Shown here piece after piece: positions 46,030 to 55,316 of a stretch of DNA of 64,000 nt (the first letter of the stretch is position 1; each line of letters opens with the position of its first letter). The notes under the pieces were generated by a model, which searched no databases, was not told where the DNA came from, and saw nothing but the letters and a program-made list of their open reading frames with translations. The translations under genes and the position numbers were made by a program. Where the stretch lies: positions 1,129,501 to 1,193,500 of the forward strand of contig JARFIW010000905.1 of the NCBI GenBank assembly GCA_036346225.1, read 5' to 3'. The stretch is from Platerodrilus igneus (lineage: Eukaryota; Arthropoda; Insecta; Coleoptera; Lycidae).

Positions 46030-47470
46030 TAATTACTTAACAACGAAAATATTTCCATGCAGGTACGATACGTAGCAAAGGTTTCTGTAAACAGTTCACA
46101 GTACTGCATTTGCGTTTTCGTACCTTTGCCTGTGTATATAAACTTTCCATTACCATTACGGTCACTGTTGCTTCTGTAGTTTCTACTGGATACAATTTAA
46201 CAAATTTTTCTAAAGCATCAATCAAGACTAAAATATATGCATTTCCACTTCGCTACGAATAAAAGGGCTTGTATGTTCAATATGAATTCTTGAAAATGGT
46301 CTTTCTGGCACTAGTAGTGGGTTTGAAAATCCAGGTTGTTTTCCTGAAGGGAATCTTCGATAAAATACATTCGGCACATGCACCTATATGCCTACGCAAA
46401 TAACGTTTAATTCGTGCAAACCAACACAGTTCACGAAGATCAAGAAAAGCATTTTCTTATGCATCTGCCCAAATAAATGTAGCATTTTTGCGCGTTAAGT
46501 CACTTAAGCTACGAGTTCTAACGGCATAACGCAGTACAAATCAGCGAAAATAAAACATAAGCCCTAAAAATCGTCGCAATTCGTGAACATTTCGCAATAT
46601 TTTTAAATTCTGAATTGTCGTGGTTTTCACACTACCCGGAGACATTTCACTTACAGATATTGTAAAACCTAAAAATTCTATTCTCTGTAATCCAAATTGA
46701 CACTTGCTAATTTTAATTTTAATTTTGCTTTACAAGCGCTACGAAAACTTGTTGCAATTTTTCAAACATTTTATCCCAGTTTTTTTGCAGGCACGATCAA
46801 ATCATCGATATGCAACATCGTAACTTTGCTTTAGAGGGCCTAATACAATAGAGATTAATCGACTAAACTTCTATGGTCCGTTCGTTAACCTGAAAATTAA
46901 TCGTTCAAATTGCCTGGTTGCGTCAGAGGTAATAAAAGAGGTTTCTGGTTTTGCAGAATCACATAATGGTAATTGCAAATAGCCTCGCGTCAAATCTAAA
47001 ATTGAATAAATTTTAATGCCACTCAAATTTTCTAAATGTTAATCAACGGTTGCAATAGGAAAATTCGATTTCACTACTTGTCGATTCAGAGCTCTATAAT
47101 TAAGAACTAAACGTGATTCACCAGTTTCTTTATGAACTCGTATATGGTGAAACAATGTCTGTTACAATTGTTGCTAGTTTCCTTTGTTTAACAATAATGG
47201 ATATTGTTTTTCTTTTTTGTAAAATCGCTCTACAAGGCTTAGCTCGAACTGGTACTCCCGTATCAGAAATATTAACAGTCGTTTAGTCTGTACGCCCGAG
47301 TTCTTTTAAGTTAAATGCAAAATCTCTTAATTCGGTACACACATCTAACAGTTTATCTGTAGTGGCATTTTCTAAATATGGGTCAACGTTCAACATCGTT
47401 ATGTAATCTCAACGCTGTCATCTTTGGACTCGTCGATTGTGAGCAGATGGAAACTGGGGCTCCTGCTGCC
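46030..47470 (-). pseudogene. pol: Ty3/gypsy pol remnant (RT to integrase)
   Basis: Heavily decayed minus-strand pol. Reading down from about 47160: VHKETGESRLVLNYRALNRQ, then IYSILDLTRGYLQLPLCDSA (RT motif A region), the active-site region HIDDLIVPAKKNWDKMFEKL (LHIDD in place of YLDD), remnants of the RT thumb, and near 46050-46320 the integrase core (PFSRIHIEH, then LIDALEKFVKLYPVETTEAT). RNase H is largely gone. Stops occur every few dozen codons. Style and motifs match the relic at 1-1010, so both may be one old family. Confidence 0.75.
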
Positions 47471-47650
47471 ACATTTCCTCCAGCATCCACATTTACTCAC
47501 ACATCTGGACCAAATTTACATGTAAATTCGCTCTATAAAGTCTTATTTTAAGGGACTCTCCGCCTTGCTCCGCCTTGCTCTCCGCCTTGCTCGGACACCA
47601 ACCCAACCATTTTGATTACATCACACCCGCATTTTTTCCACCCGCGAGAT
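47471..47650. other. left edge of the inverted-repeat region
   Basis: Contains three copies of a CCGCCTTGCTC phrase (about 47568-47602). Recognised similarity to the right arm cannot be followed past 47651, because its partner lies beyond the end of the window. Confidence 0.5.
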
Positions 47651-48480
47651 AAATCTTTTTCTACATTTCCACCCACGAGATAAATCTATCTTGTTTGGTA
47701 TAAATTAATATTAGATTTTTTCAGCTACCCGAATCTCTAAGAATTTTTTAGATTGCATCACCCCCCAGGGAGCTACCCTCATTTTAAATTTTTTTTACCG
47801 CTAACATTCTGAACCAAAAGAGTTTTCTTGGTCTAACCAATGCATCTTTCGAGATAAACCTATCTTGTTTGGTATCAATTAATATTAGATTTTTCTCAGC
47901 TACCCGAATCTCTAGGAATTTTCCAGATAGCACCATCCCCCAGAGAGATACTCCAATTTTAAGATTTTTTGCTGGTAGCGATTTCTGACCGTTCTTAAAC
48001 ATTTTTTAGTCATGCAATACATCAAATTAGTCTAAAATTTTACGCACAACCCGAATATGTAAACAGATTTAAAATAGGACTACTCCTTACAAAGTTACAC
48101 ACATACCTTCTAGCGAGCATACCGCGACCGTACCACTACTCGCTTTTAATGTCATACCATACTTTCTATCTTGTTTAGCTCATCTTACGAGATAAATGTA
48201 CCTTGTTTGGTATCAATTAATATTAGAATTTTCTCAGCTACCCAAATCTCTTTAAATTTATCAGATAGCATCATTGCCCAGAGAGCTACCCCAATTTTAA
48301 GATTTTTTGCTGGTAGCGATTTCTGACCGTCTTTATAAATTTTTTAGTCATACAATACATCAAATTAGTCTAAAATTTTATGCAGAATCCGAATCTGTAA
48401 ACAGATTTAAAATAAGATCTCCTTTTACCATTTTACACACACGCCCTCTAAATTATAAATTTCCTGCAGCTCATACCTAA
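47651..48480 (-). repeat. degenerate tandem repeats at left outer edge
   Basis: At least three diverged units contain ATTCGGGTAGCTGAGAAAAA followed by ATTAATTGATACCAAACAAG (near 47690, 47880 and 48220 on the minus strand), plus a linked CGCTACCAGCAAAAAATCTT phrase. One frame (47784-48002) reads EKNLILIDTKQDRFISK, and a similar phrase occurs near 51215. The mirrored array is 63060-64000. Confidence 0.75.
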
Positions 48481-48602
48481 AAAAAAATCTAAAAACCATT
48501 CTTAAAACTTTTTATTACAGATAATTTTTACTAACACAGTTTAAATTTTGTAAACCACATTTCTAAATACATATTCACAATTTTTTATTCTTAACCTAGA
48601 AC

Positions 48603-49408
48603 TCATATCGGATTATACTTATTAATATTTATTTCTAAATAGAGCACCTTTTCCAAAGACCAACCGGACCCGCATGTTTCAAATTCCTCTGAGTTTGTTC
48701 TTATGGTTTCGCTTAAGACCTCGTACATATTTTCCAGATTACTAGAAGACGTTATAACTACATTTTTTGTGTTAAAGGATTTCACATCGGTAGTCTTTTC
48801 CCACATTTTGGTGTAAACGCCGTAGAGTTCGCAATAGACTTTTATTGCTGTATGTTGTATTCTTTTTTCATTAATTAATCGAATAAATCGCTCTTTCTGC
48901 TTCCAAAGAAACTCGGACACTCCATCGTCGACATTGGCGTTTCTTTATGCGATAGATAGCCATACGGTTGTTAAACACTGTGCTAACCATTTCTACACCA
49001 TCGTCGCTAGTAGCGGTAACTGATGCATTTTTATGTTTGTTGCTCCTTAAGTGTACGGCATACGTAGTTTTCCATTTCGAAATCGCATACTTTACACATA
49101 ATTAGTGGTTGTTTCGTACAAGACCTTTTAACAGCTGTCGGAGCTGAACGTTTACTGCTTAATGACATACCATGCTGTTTTTCCTTGTGTCGCTGTAAGC
49201 TGTCCATTCTCGTAAAAGCGATACCGCAAGACACACAGTTTAAGTACTTTGCTGCGGACGGATGTATAAGCTTAACCGTCGACGATGTTACACCACGACA
49301 TTTGTTCTGGTGCCGTTTGAGAGCAATTTTCCAGGTATAGGAAGCACTGCAAGAGTTGTATTTAAAAACGTTTGCAGGTACCATTTTAGTACAAAACAAA
49401 ATCCGCAC
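48603..49408 (-). pseudogene. C2H2 zinc-finger protein, N-terminal part of PolB gene
   Basis: First frame (49031-49408): C2H2 fingers YNSCSASYTWKIALKRHQNK and LNCVSCGIAFTRMDSLQRHK, then a CKVCDFEMENYVC knuckle. After a shift the text continues to MSEFLWKQKERFIRLINEKR, YCELYGVYTKMW, VKSFNTKNVVITSSSN and the signature GSGWSLEKVLYLEININKYN (48603-48920), then a stop. I recall this layout, fingers plus SGW-N-I-N-K-F/Y, as the N-terminal part of DNA-polymerase-B proteins carried by arthropod virus-like elements. The polymerase core does not follow: the degenerate repeats begin instead, so the gene is truncated. Confidence 0.68.
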
Positions 49409-49549
49409 TATAGGACTTTGGTTAAACTTGTAAGCGAACTAACTTATAACTAAAGAGATTACTCTTGCGTACCTGCTTTATGTACCCTATAGAATGCAAA
49501 CCGAAGGTTTCCGAAGACGGCCGAACGATGTTGAGGATTCAGCGGGGAA

Positions 49550-49792
49550 CTAAATGACGTCATCTTTTGCCAATCCTTGCTGCTCGTCCAGTACATTTAG
49601 CGCCAATGCATGCACCCGGTTTGCAACGTCGTTGGTGTGAATGCAGTTAGTAGAAACACCGGAAAACGTCTTCCATGTTATATGGATCAACAATCGCATC
49701 GCGTGCATATTAAAAATCCAAAAAGGTGGTAGCACACGCACACAAATTGGTTGCAAGTCTTGCAGTGGAAGATACAGTGCTACTATAAACAA
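49550..49792 (-). CDS. 80-codon ORF conserved in both arms
   Basis: Starts MFIVALYLPLQDLQPICVRV and ends LDEQQGLAKDDVI. The right-arm copy (61928-62170) has the same length with only a few substitutions, most of them conservative, and no stop. The N-terminal half is hydrophobic and could include a membrane segment. No family was recognised. The conserved open frame between arms that otherwise have many indels favours a real gene, but high overall arm identity weakens that argument. Confidence 0.4.
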   Translation of the reverse strand: MFIVALYLPLQDLQPICVRVLPPFWIFNMHAMRLLIHITWKTFSGVSTNCIHTNDVANRVHALALNVLDEQQGLAKDDVI

Positions 49793-50869
49793 AAACTTAA
49801 AAAAACACTTTAAACCTTTACCAAGGTAATACCAAACTTGTTGTCTACAGGATACTTACTAATAAAGCAATTTAATTTTAAATAACTTCTTCGTCATATT
49901 TTCGGAAATGGTAGGCTTGAACATTTTCTTTGGAGACAATCGAAGATTGTCGAAGACACTCGAAGAGTGCACAAGCGCGGTCACTAAACCAATTAACATT
50001 AATACCAAGTATTCCATACTTTCGTAGGTTTTTCATTTCCTAGAACCAAATCTTCCGCATAGCGGTCGGTAGCACGTAATGATTTCTAGAACCGGCAAGT
50101 ACTCGATATCGCCCAAATAGAGAATTAAATGATCGATGTTTGTCAACTTCCGCTTCCCTCGTAAAAGGTAGAAAAAACTCGGTCATTCATCCATCTAACT
50201 TATACTTCGACCTGCTGCCGTTCTGATAATTTCCAAACATTTTTTTCAAACGACAATGGTCTCAGAATTTTTAAACCCCCGAGGGATCTATAAGTCATGA
50301 TCAATTACACATCCGAGCTACCCGTAAACTAACAGTGCACTGTATAATACATGCATACCCCTTCTCTGCGCTACTGTTATTCTTGTAGTTGCTAGAAAAA
50401 AACAGTCGCTCTTTTTACTGCTAGGACGGCTGCAAAGCACCATTCTATACTTTCTTTATAAGTATAGCACATCGCGCACTTTTTTGTCTAATAATTAAAT
50501 TTTGCTCGTGTGGGCTTTTACACTTTCGCATATTTAAACATCTAATACGATCGATTAACCACTTTCGATTATTCTAACGGGAACCGCCATACATCTCGCC
50601 GCACCGTTCCTTTTAAATCCAACGATCCTATGGGCTTCCACACACTAGCACCTAACGTATCTTTCCTACTAGTTGTTAAACAAAAACTACCGGCATCGCC
50701 ATGTTCGTATGTGGACGTGAGCAGATGTTTGTGGATGTGTACAAGAATATGTAACCATATACATTAATCAGTCTAAGCCATTTTATTTGGTCCAAAAAAA
50801 CTACTATTTTTCTAAACCACAATTAATAATGGCTTTTATAGGTTTAACATTTCTACCATTTCCCAATGA
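49793..50869. other. element non-coding spacer, left arm
   Basis: No sustained frame. It contains direct echoes of other parts of the element, for example the ACTCGATATCGCCC phrase at 50101 resembling AGTCGATACCAACT at 51720. The mirrored spacer is about 60840-61927. Confidence 0.5.
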
Positions 50870-51466
50870 CTAGTGCTACGTACATGGAAACTTTAATTTC
50901 TTATTGGAGGGAATCCTTATTCTCCCACGCACTGCTGCGTAGTTGCATGCCCACGGTTTTTGGGAATATATAATCGTTATAGGTTGTAAAACCCTCGGTT
51001 TTACTTAACTACACTTTGTGAGACCCTTTAATCTTTTTAATCGTGTCTTTCTCGCTTACAATACAATAGGAGTTATCTTTTGTACTAACGAATTCTAATA
51101 CTAGATCCCCATTAAATTCGTCTTTGAATTTCCGTACAACTTTTTTGTTGACAAGCGGTATATTGTATTTATTATCGGAGGGGTAGTCACTCTTTTAAGA
51201 TAAATATATTTTTTTTGGTATCAACTAATATTAGATTTTTCTAGGGAGCCCAAACCTGTAAATAGATTTTAAATAGGGCCACCCCATACAAAGTCACGCC
51301 TTTTAATGACCCAAACCTCTAATTTTTGCCCATCTTTATTTAGATACATCTTTAAAACCCTTTTTTCGTTACCCAAGACATATGCTTTAACCATCCATTT
51401 CCCTAGAAATCTAAAACCGATGTGTCCCGCGAACACCAAGTGGAGATAACACGTATACTCTGTCAA
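50870..51466 (-). pseudogene. DNA polymerase B C-terminal fragment
   Basis: A 65-codon frame (51269-51466, MTEYTCYLHLVFAGHIGFRF through DFVWGGPI) is followed in another frame by SDYPSDNKYNIPLVNKKVVR, then KFKDEFNGDLVLEFVSTK and KDTIKKIKGSHKV (about 51195 down to 51010). The DYP, NKKV, K-x-K-D-E, EFV and final K-G-x-K pattern is that of the C-terminal end of PolB in polinton-like elements. The polymerase palm (the YGDTDS region) is not visible. Its last part (EGFTTYNDYIFP) resembles the end of ORF1c, so the two may be ancient duplicates. Confidence 0.55.
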
Positions 51467-51774
51467 CCGAGATAGAAGCAGAAAGGATTTGCAAGGTGGG
51501 CGAAGAACTTAAAAATTATGGAATCTTAAAAGTAATATATACAATAGATTTACAAAATCTATATAACTATCTTGGATTTATATCTGTATACCACCCATGC
51601 GTATGTTGATGTGATCCCAGGATGACGTTACGCTAGTCATCTTCGCTCGATAAACTAATTTTATTAATTATCTGCGTGTACAAATCGTGTTTTTTACTCC
51701 GGATACATACACCGGTAAGTAGTCGATACCAACTAAATAAAGAATTAGATGTTTGGTGACTGTTAACATCCGCT

Positions 51775-51870
51775 TCCCTCGTGTACGCCCAGACACATCC
51801 CAACCCGTGCGCACCCCTGCCCATGCGCATCCCTGCGCGCGCGCACCTTCTGCCCATACGCACCCCTCTC
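51775..51870. repeat. GC-rich minisatellite, left arm
   Basis: Four to five copies of a roughly 16-base CGCACCCCTGCCCATG-like unit in an otherwise AT-rich arm. Open in more than one frame (TPAHAHPCARAPSAHTHP), but it looks like repeat and not gene. The mirror image is 59850-59940. Confidence 0.75.
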
Positions 51871-52013
51871 TGTGCGACTGCTATTTCGTGGTAACGTCAC
51901 AGCATTTTGTAAATAAAGAGCAATGTAATACTATTATTCTGACATACGTAACAAAGTTTAAAAAATATTTAATACCAAGCATGGAGTCATTTAAACTTAA
52001 TTTTAATACAAAA

Positions 52014-52681
52014 TTATACACAGAAGACAGTCCTTTCTTTATGTTTATTTGGAGCGGTTTCAATTTTTTCTAATTTTATTCGCAGCTTAAAATTTAAATC
52101 GATACCCAAGTCCTCTATCTCCTTTTCTAGCCAATAGTTTGATACATAGAGAACGTCTAGGTTTTCGAATTGTAAAATGTGCCGAAGTTTGCCTCTATAT
52201 ATAAAGTCTTTGATTCCACCGACAACCAGATCCATCCCTTCGTGTAATTCTTGCAGCTTGTGACAATCTTTTAATCGTGGCTCTTCCACTATATCTTGCA
52301 TACGTATCTTGATAGCTTGATCGACTTCTTCTTGTCGGTATTGGAGGAAATCCTTATTCTCCCATTTACTGTTGCATAGTTGCATGTCCACCACTTTTGG
52401 AAATATATGGTTGTTATAGGTTGTAAGACCCACGGTTTTAAATGATCCGAAAGGTTCTTTACTAGGCAATATTCAATGTTTAACGGACCCCCTTTGCGTG
52501 TGGTGTACGCAAAGGTTACGAAACCCGCATTCCTTAGGTCGTCTATGTTATCCGCCATTTCGATAAATATGTTTTCAGAATAACCTTTTAAAAAATATAC
52601 GGATTTAGTACCATCAAAGGATGGAAAGCCCGCAAGAACGCCTACATAACTAAGAGTCTTTTTTACTAACCACAAATGCAT
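52014..52681 (-). pseudogene. ORF1c, third part of the large gene
   Basis: Opens in the frame containing TLSYVGVLAGFPSFDGTKSV, continues FIEMADNIDDLRNAGFVTFA, and after one shift near 52455 continues from KEPFGSFKTVGLTTYNNHIF to LEKEIEDLGIDLNFKLRIKL. The right-arm copy has no break at that spot, so the left shift is private. It overlaps the end of ORF1b by about 30 bases at an A6 run and may be its direct continuation. No protein family was recognised. Confidence 0.6.
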
Positions 52682-54116
52682 ACAGCTTGTAGAAACCAGA
52701 TGTATCTAAGTCAGTCCATCGGCACATAAAATAATCTTTTAATTCTTCCCCATTTTCTCTAATAAGATGTTCTTTGTCTAACACATCTTTGTATTGTTCG
52801 CGTATTGTAGCCGTGTTTTCCATGTAGTCCAACTTTCGCTTTTTTGCATCCATTTCCTCTAATTCCAGTTGTCTTTTTCTTCCACTTACTACGTATGGCG
52901 TGCATAATGGGGAAATTTCCTTCAGCGTAAACGGATAGAGTTTACTGCCAATATTTACGCGTTGTCGTACAACCTCTGGACGAATGTTAGGCGTATCTAT
53001 CAACCCCAATTTCGAAATGACTATTTCTTTTGGAATGGTAGAATATGGTGTTGCAGATTGTGTAAAATATGTATTACCTGCTTTAATGTAGCACTTTTGT
53101 AAGATTCTTATTTTATCTTGGCTATCTTCCTCCTCTACTATCTCCAAATAATTTACAGGTAAATAGTTATAACTAAAAGCCAAAAGCACATACTTTATCA
53201 ATTTTTCCTTTTCCTCTGGTTTTTCGGACAACTTAATTTGCAAACCCGTCAATTTCTTTGTATTGCCATTACCGCAATACACGTACTGTAGCCGGTTATT
53301 ATACACTAAACAGCAGCTATTTTGTAGCTTGGCCGATAGCTTACTCCACATTTTGGCAAGTGGTACCGGGTACATTGGCGCCTTTAGGAAGTATAACTTA
53401 CTATCTTTCAATAAGGTTAAACAGTTTTTTAAGGGTTTATACACCCGTTCCGCACTGACATAGCTTCCAATTGCACAGTTGCATATTGTCGCTTCCAATC
53501 GCGTAATACCATGTTCTTTGGCCAAAGTAGACGCAAAAGTTTCCCTTAAACGTACATCTGGGCAACGTAAAAAATCTACTATATGATTGCCAAGTTGTTT
53601 ATTAACACCAGGACTTGTTATCTGACACACAAATTTGTTGTATATCTTAATTCTTGCATTGGTTGTTATCCATGTTAAACAATCAATTCCCGCAGTTTTA
53701 TCGTTGTCAACTATAATATTACACTTTTCTTGGTATTCTCCCTTATAGCAAAAGTTATGCTTTGTAGTTAAATAATTACACATCTCCATCTTGCTAAATA
53801 TGCCAGCAAAATCTTGGGTTACATCCATGTCAAAAAGATAGAAATAATCTTTTTCGAGTTCGTCTAATATATCTGGTAGTTCCTCCAATAAAGTTTTCAA
53901 CTTAACATCTGCTAGTTCCACTTTGTATGGAACACATATAGAATATTGGAAGTTTTTATTAATGCATTCGAGGTCTTCTTTTCCGATAATTTCTTTTACT
54001 TTCTGACCCATCTTGTTATGCTTTCCAGAAAAAAACGTAAGCTTAGCTTTAACACCATGCCTAGCGAAAAAAAAACCGGTCGAACTTTCTTCGTAGATAG
54101 CTGTTAAATTCACCAC
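52650..54116 (-). CDS. ORF1b, large conserved protein of the PolB-type element
   Basis: The longest intact frame of the inverted repeat, 488 codons in the left arm. Readable blocks: LEKDYFYLFDMDVTQDFAGI, then [55 protein letters not shown], a central PVPLAKMWSKL block, and a basic stretch GRKRQLELEEMDAKKRKLDY that could be a nuclear signal. The R-x-K-x-Y-x-K followed later by R-x-E resembles replication-initiation proteins of phages and plasmids; this is a hint only. I recall similar uncharacterised proteins in other arthropod genomes. The true start is probably ORF1a. Confidence 0.7.
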   Translation of the reverse strand: MVNLTAIYEESSTGFFFARHGVKAKLTFFSGKHNKMGQKVKEIIGKEDLECINKNFQYSICVPYKVELADVKLKTLLEELPDILDELEKDYFYLFDMDVTQDFAGIFSKMEMCNYLTTKHNFCYKGEYQEKCNIIVDNDKTAGIDCLTWITTNARIKIYNKFVCQITSPGVNKQLGNHIVDFLRCPDVRLRETFASTLAKEHGITRLEATICNCAIGSYVSAERVYKPLKNCLTLLKDSKLYFLKAPMYPVPLAKMWSKLSAKLQNSCCLVYNNRLQYVYCGNGNTKKLTGLQIKLSEKPEEKEKLIKYVLLAFSYNYLPVNYLEIVEEEDSQDKIRILQKCYIKAGNTYFTQSATPYSTIPKEIVISKLGLIDTPNIRPEVVRQRVNIGSKLYPFTLKEISPLCTPYVVSGRKRQLELEEMDAKKRKLDYMENTATIREQYKDVLDKEHLIRENGEELKDYFMCRWTDLDTSGFYKLYAFVVSKKDS

Positions 54117-54408
54117 AAATTTCTTTTTTTAGGATAAACATCCTTTTGTTTGCAGATGTTTGTTCGGCGTCAGAAAGGTCGCAAATTTTAACCAACATTA
54201 TATTGTCACAAAATGGTTCTGTAATTGGTGTGTGTAGACCACCAGTCAGCATCTGTTCGCCTTCGACATAACAAATATTACCAATATCTGTCACCAGATT
54301 ATTGTTGCACATATTTTCTGCCAACAGCCATAACACAAATCGCTCATTTGTCGGTTTCACTTTATTCCCAAGAAGTTGAGAAACGTTAATCACCTTGGAG
54401 ACGCTCAC
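54061..54408 (-). CDS. ORF1a, N-terminal part of the large gene
   Basis: Starts MSVSKVINVSQLLGNKVKPT about 490 bases from the palindrome centre and reads 115 codons to a stop just after a run of nine T. ORF1b overlaps it and continues in the +1 frame after the run. The right-arm copy has the same frame, the same T9 and the same stop, with only a handful of amino-acid changes. Begins with a short KPTNERFVLWLLAENMCNNN-like helical segment. No family recognised. Confidence 0.65.
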   Translation of the reverse strand: MSVSKVINVSQLLGNKVKPTNERFVLWLLAENMCNNNLVTDIGNICYVEGEQMLTGGLHTPITEPFCDNIMLVKICDLSDAEQTSANKRMFILKKEICGEFNSYLRRKFDRFFFR

Positions 54409-54627
54409 GTTTACCGTTCTAGCTACTGTCGAATACTAAATTGAATACGAAAAAATTGTTCTCTTATGTATCCTACAGTGTGGGGGCGTATATTGCCGAA
54501 GATAGTTGAATATGTCGGACACCACCATATCGCTTACATTCTCTGGTTTAGGAACTGTTTCGTTATCCGACCTAGGCCGGCAGGAATCCGCATCGACATA
54601 TGTCCGGATATATGTAGAATGTTAGGT

Positions 54628-54773
54628 TAGGGTGAAATTGCCACATAGGGTGAAATTGCCCCCCATAGGGTGAAATTGCCCCATAGGGTGAAATTACCCC
54701 ATAGGGTGAAATTGCCCCATAGGGTGAAATTGCCCCATATGGTGAAATTATCCCATAGAGTAAAATTGCCTCC
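54628..54773. repeat. 19-20-bp minisatellite, left of centre
   Basis: About seven copies of CATAGGGTGAAATTGCCCC with small variations. The mirror array at 54990-55098 has about six differently varied copies. Confidence 0.9.
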
Positions 54774-54831
54774 GATCTAGGTTGGATGTGGACTTGTCAG
54801 GAGTTAGGTTAGCTGGTTTTGTCTGGTGTTA

Positions 54832-54973
54832 GGTTAGGTTAGTTGAACTTGTGTGGACTTAGATTAGATAAAAGGAAAAATTGATAGGTTAGGTCAGCGC
54901 CGCGATGCTGACCCAACCTATCAATTTTTCCTTTTATCTAACCTAAGTCCACACAAGTCCAACTAACCTAACC
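54832..54973. repeat. central palindrome of the inverted repeat
   Basis: Near-perfect inverted repeat with an 8-base loop (54899-54906); the closing stem is GGTCAGC and GCTGACC. Arms of about 67 bases include the matched pair AAAGGAAAAATTGATAGGTT and its complement. Outer parts read GGTTAGGTTAG on the left and CTAACCTAACC on the right. Next to it the left arm has about 40 extra bases (near 54790-54835) missing on the right. Confidence 0.93.
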
Positions 54974-54989
54974 ACATCCAACCTCGATT

Positions 54990-55098
54990 GGAGGCAATTT
55001 TACTCTATGGGATAATTTCACCCTATGGGGCAATTTCACCTTATGGGGAAATTTCAAACTATGGGGCAATTTCACCCTATGTGGCAATTTCACCCTAA
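54990..55098. repeat. 19-20-bp minisatellite, right of centre
   Basis: About six copies of GGGGCAATTTCACCCTATG, the complement of the left array, with different variants and one copy fewer. Confidence 0.9.
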
Positions 55099-55316
55099 CC
55101 TAACATTCTACATATATCCGGACATATGTCGATGCGCATTCCTGCCGGCCTAGGTCGGATAACGAAACAGTTCCTAAACCAGAGAATGTAAGCGATATGG
55201 TGGTGTCCGACATATTCAACTATCTTCGGCAATATACGCCCCCACACTGTAGGATACATAAGAGAACAATTTTTTCGTATTCAATTTAGTATTCGACAGT
55301 AGCTAGAACGGTAAAC

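Larger units (their letters stand above)
47651..54902 (-). mobile_element. PolB-type virus-like element, left copy
   Basis: Left arm of the giant inverted repeat, with genes pointing away from the centre. Order outward: minisatellite, ORF1a, ORF1b, ORF1c, GC-rich minisatellite, PolB C-terminal fragment, 80-codon ORF, zinc-finger/PolB N-terminal segment, degenerate repeats. PolB pieces and zinc fingers suggest relation to polinton or adintovirus-like elements of arthropods. No capsid, ATPase, protease or integrase gene was recognised, so the relation is an inference. This copy is the better preserved one. Confidence 0.7.

Noticed and set aside
51753..52073. 106-codon plus-strand frame with APSAHTHP repeats
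   Set aside because: It crosses the GC-rich minisatellite and lies opposite ORF1c; repeated peptides come from the repeat itself.
54628..55098. CRISPR-like array
   Set aside because: Units are contiguous minisatellite repeats without unique spacers, in a eukaryotic context.
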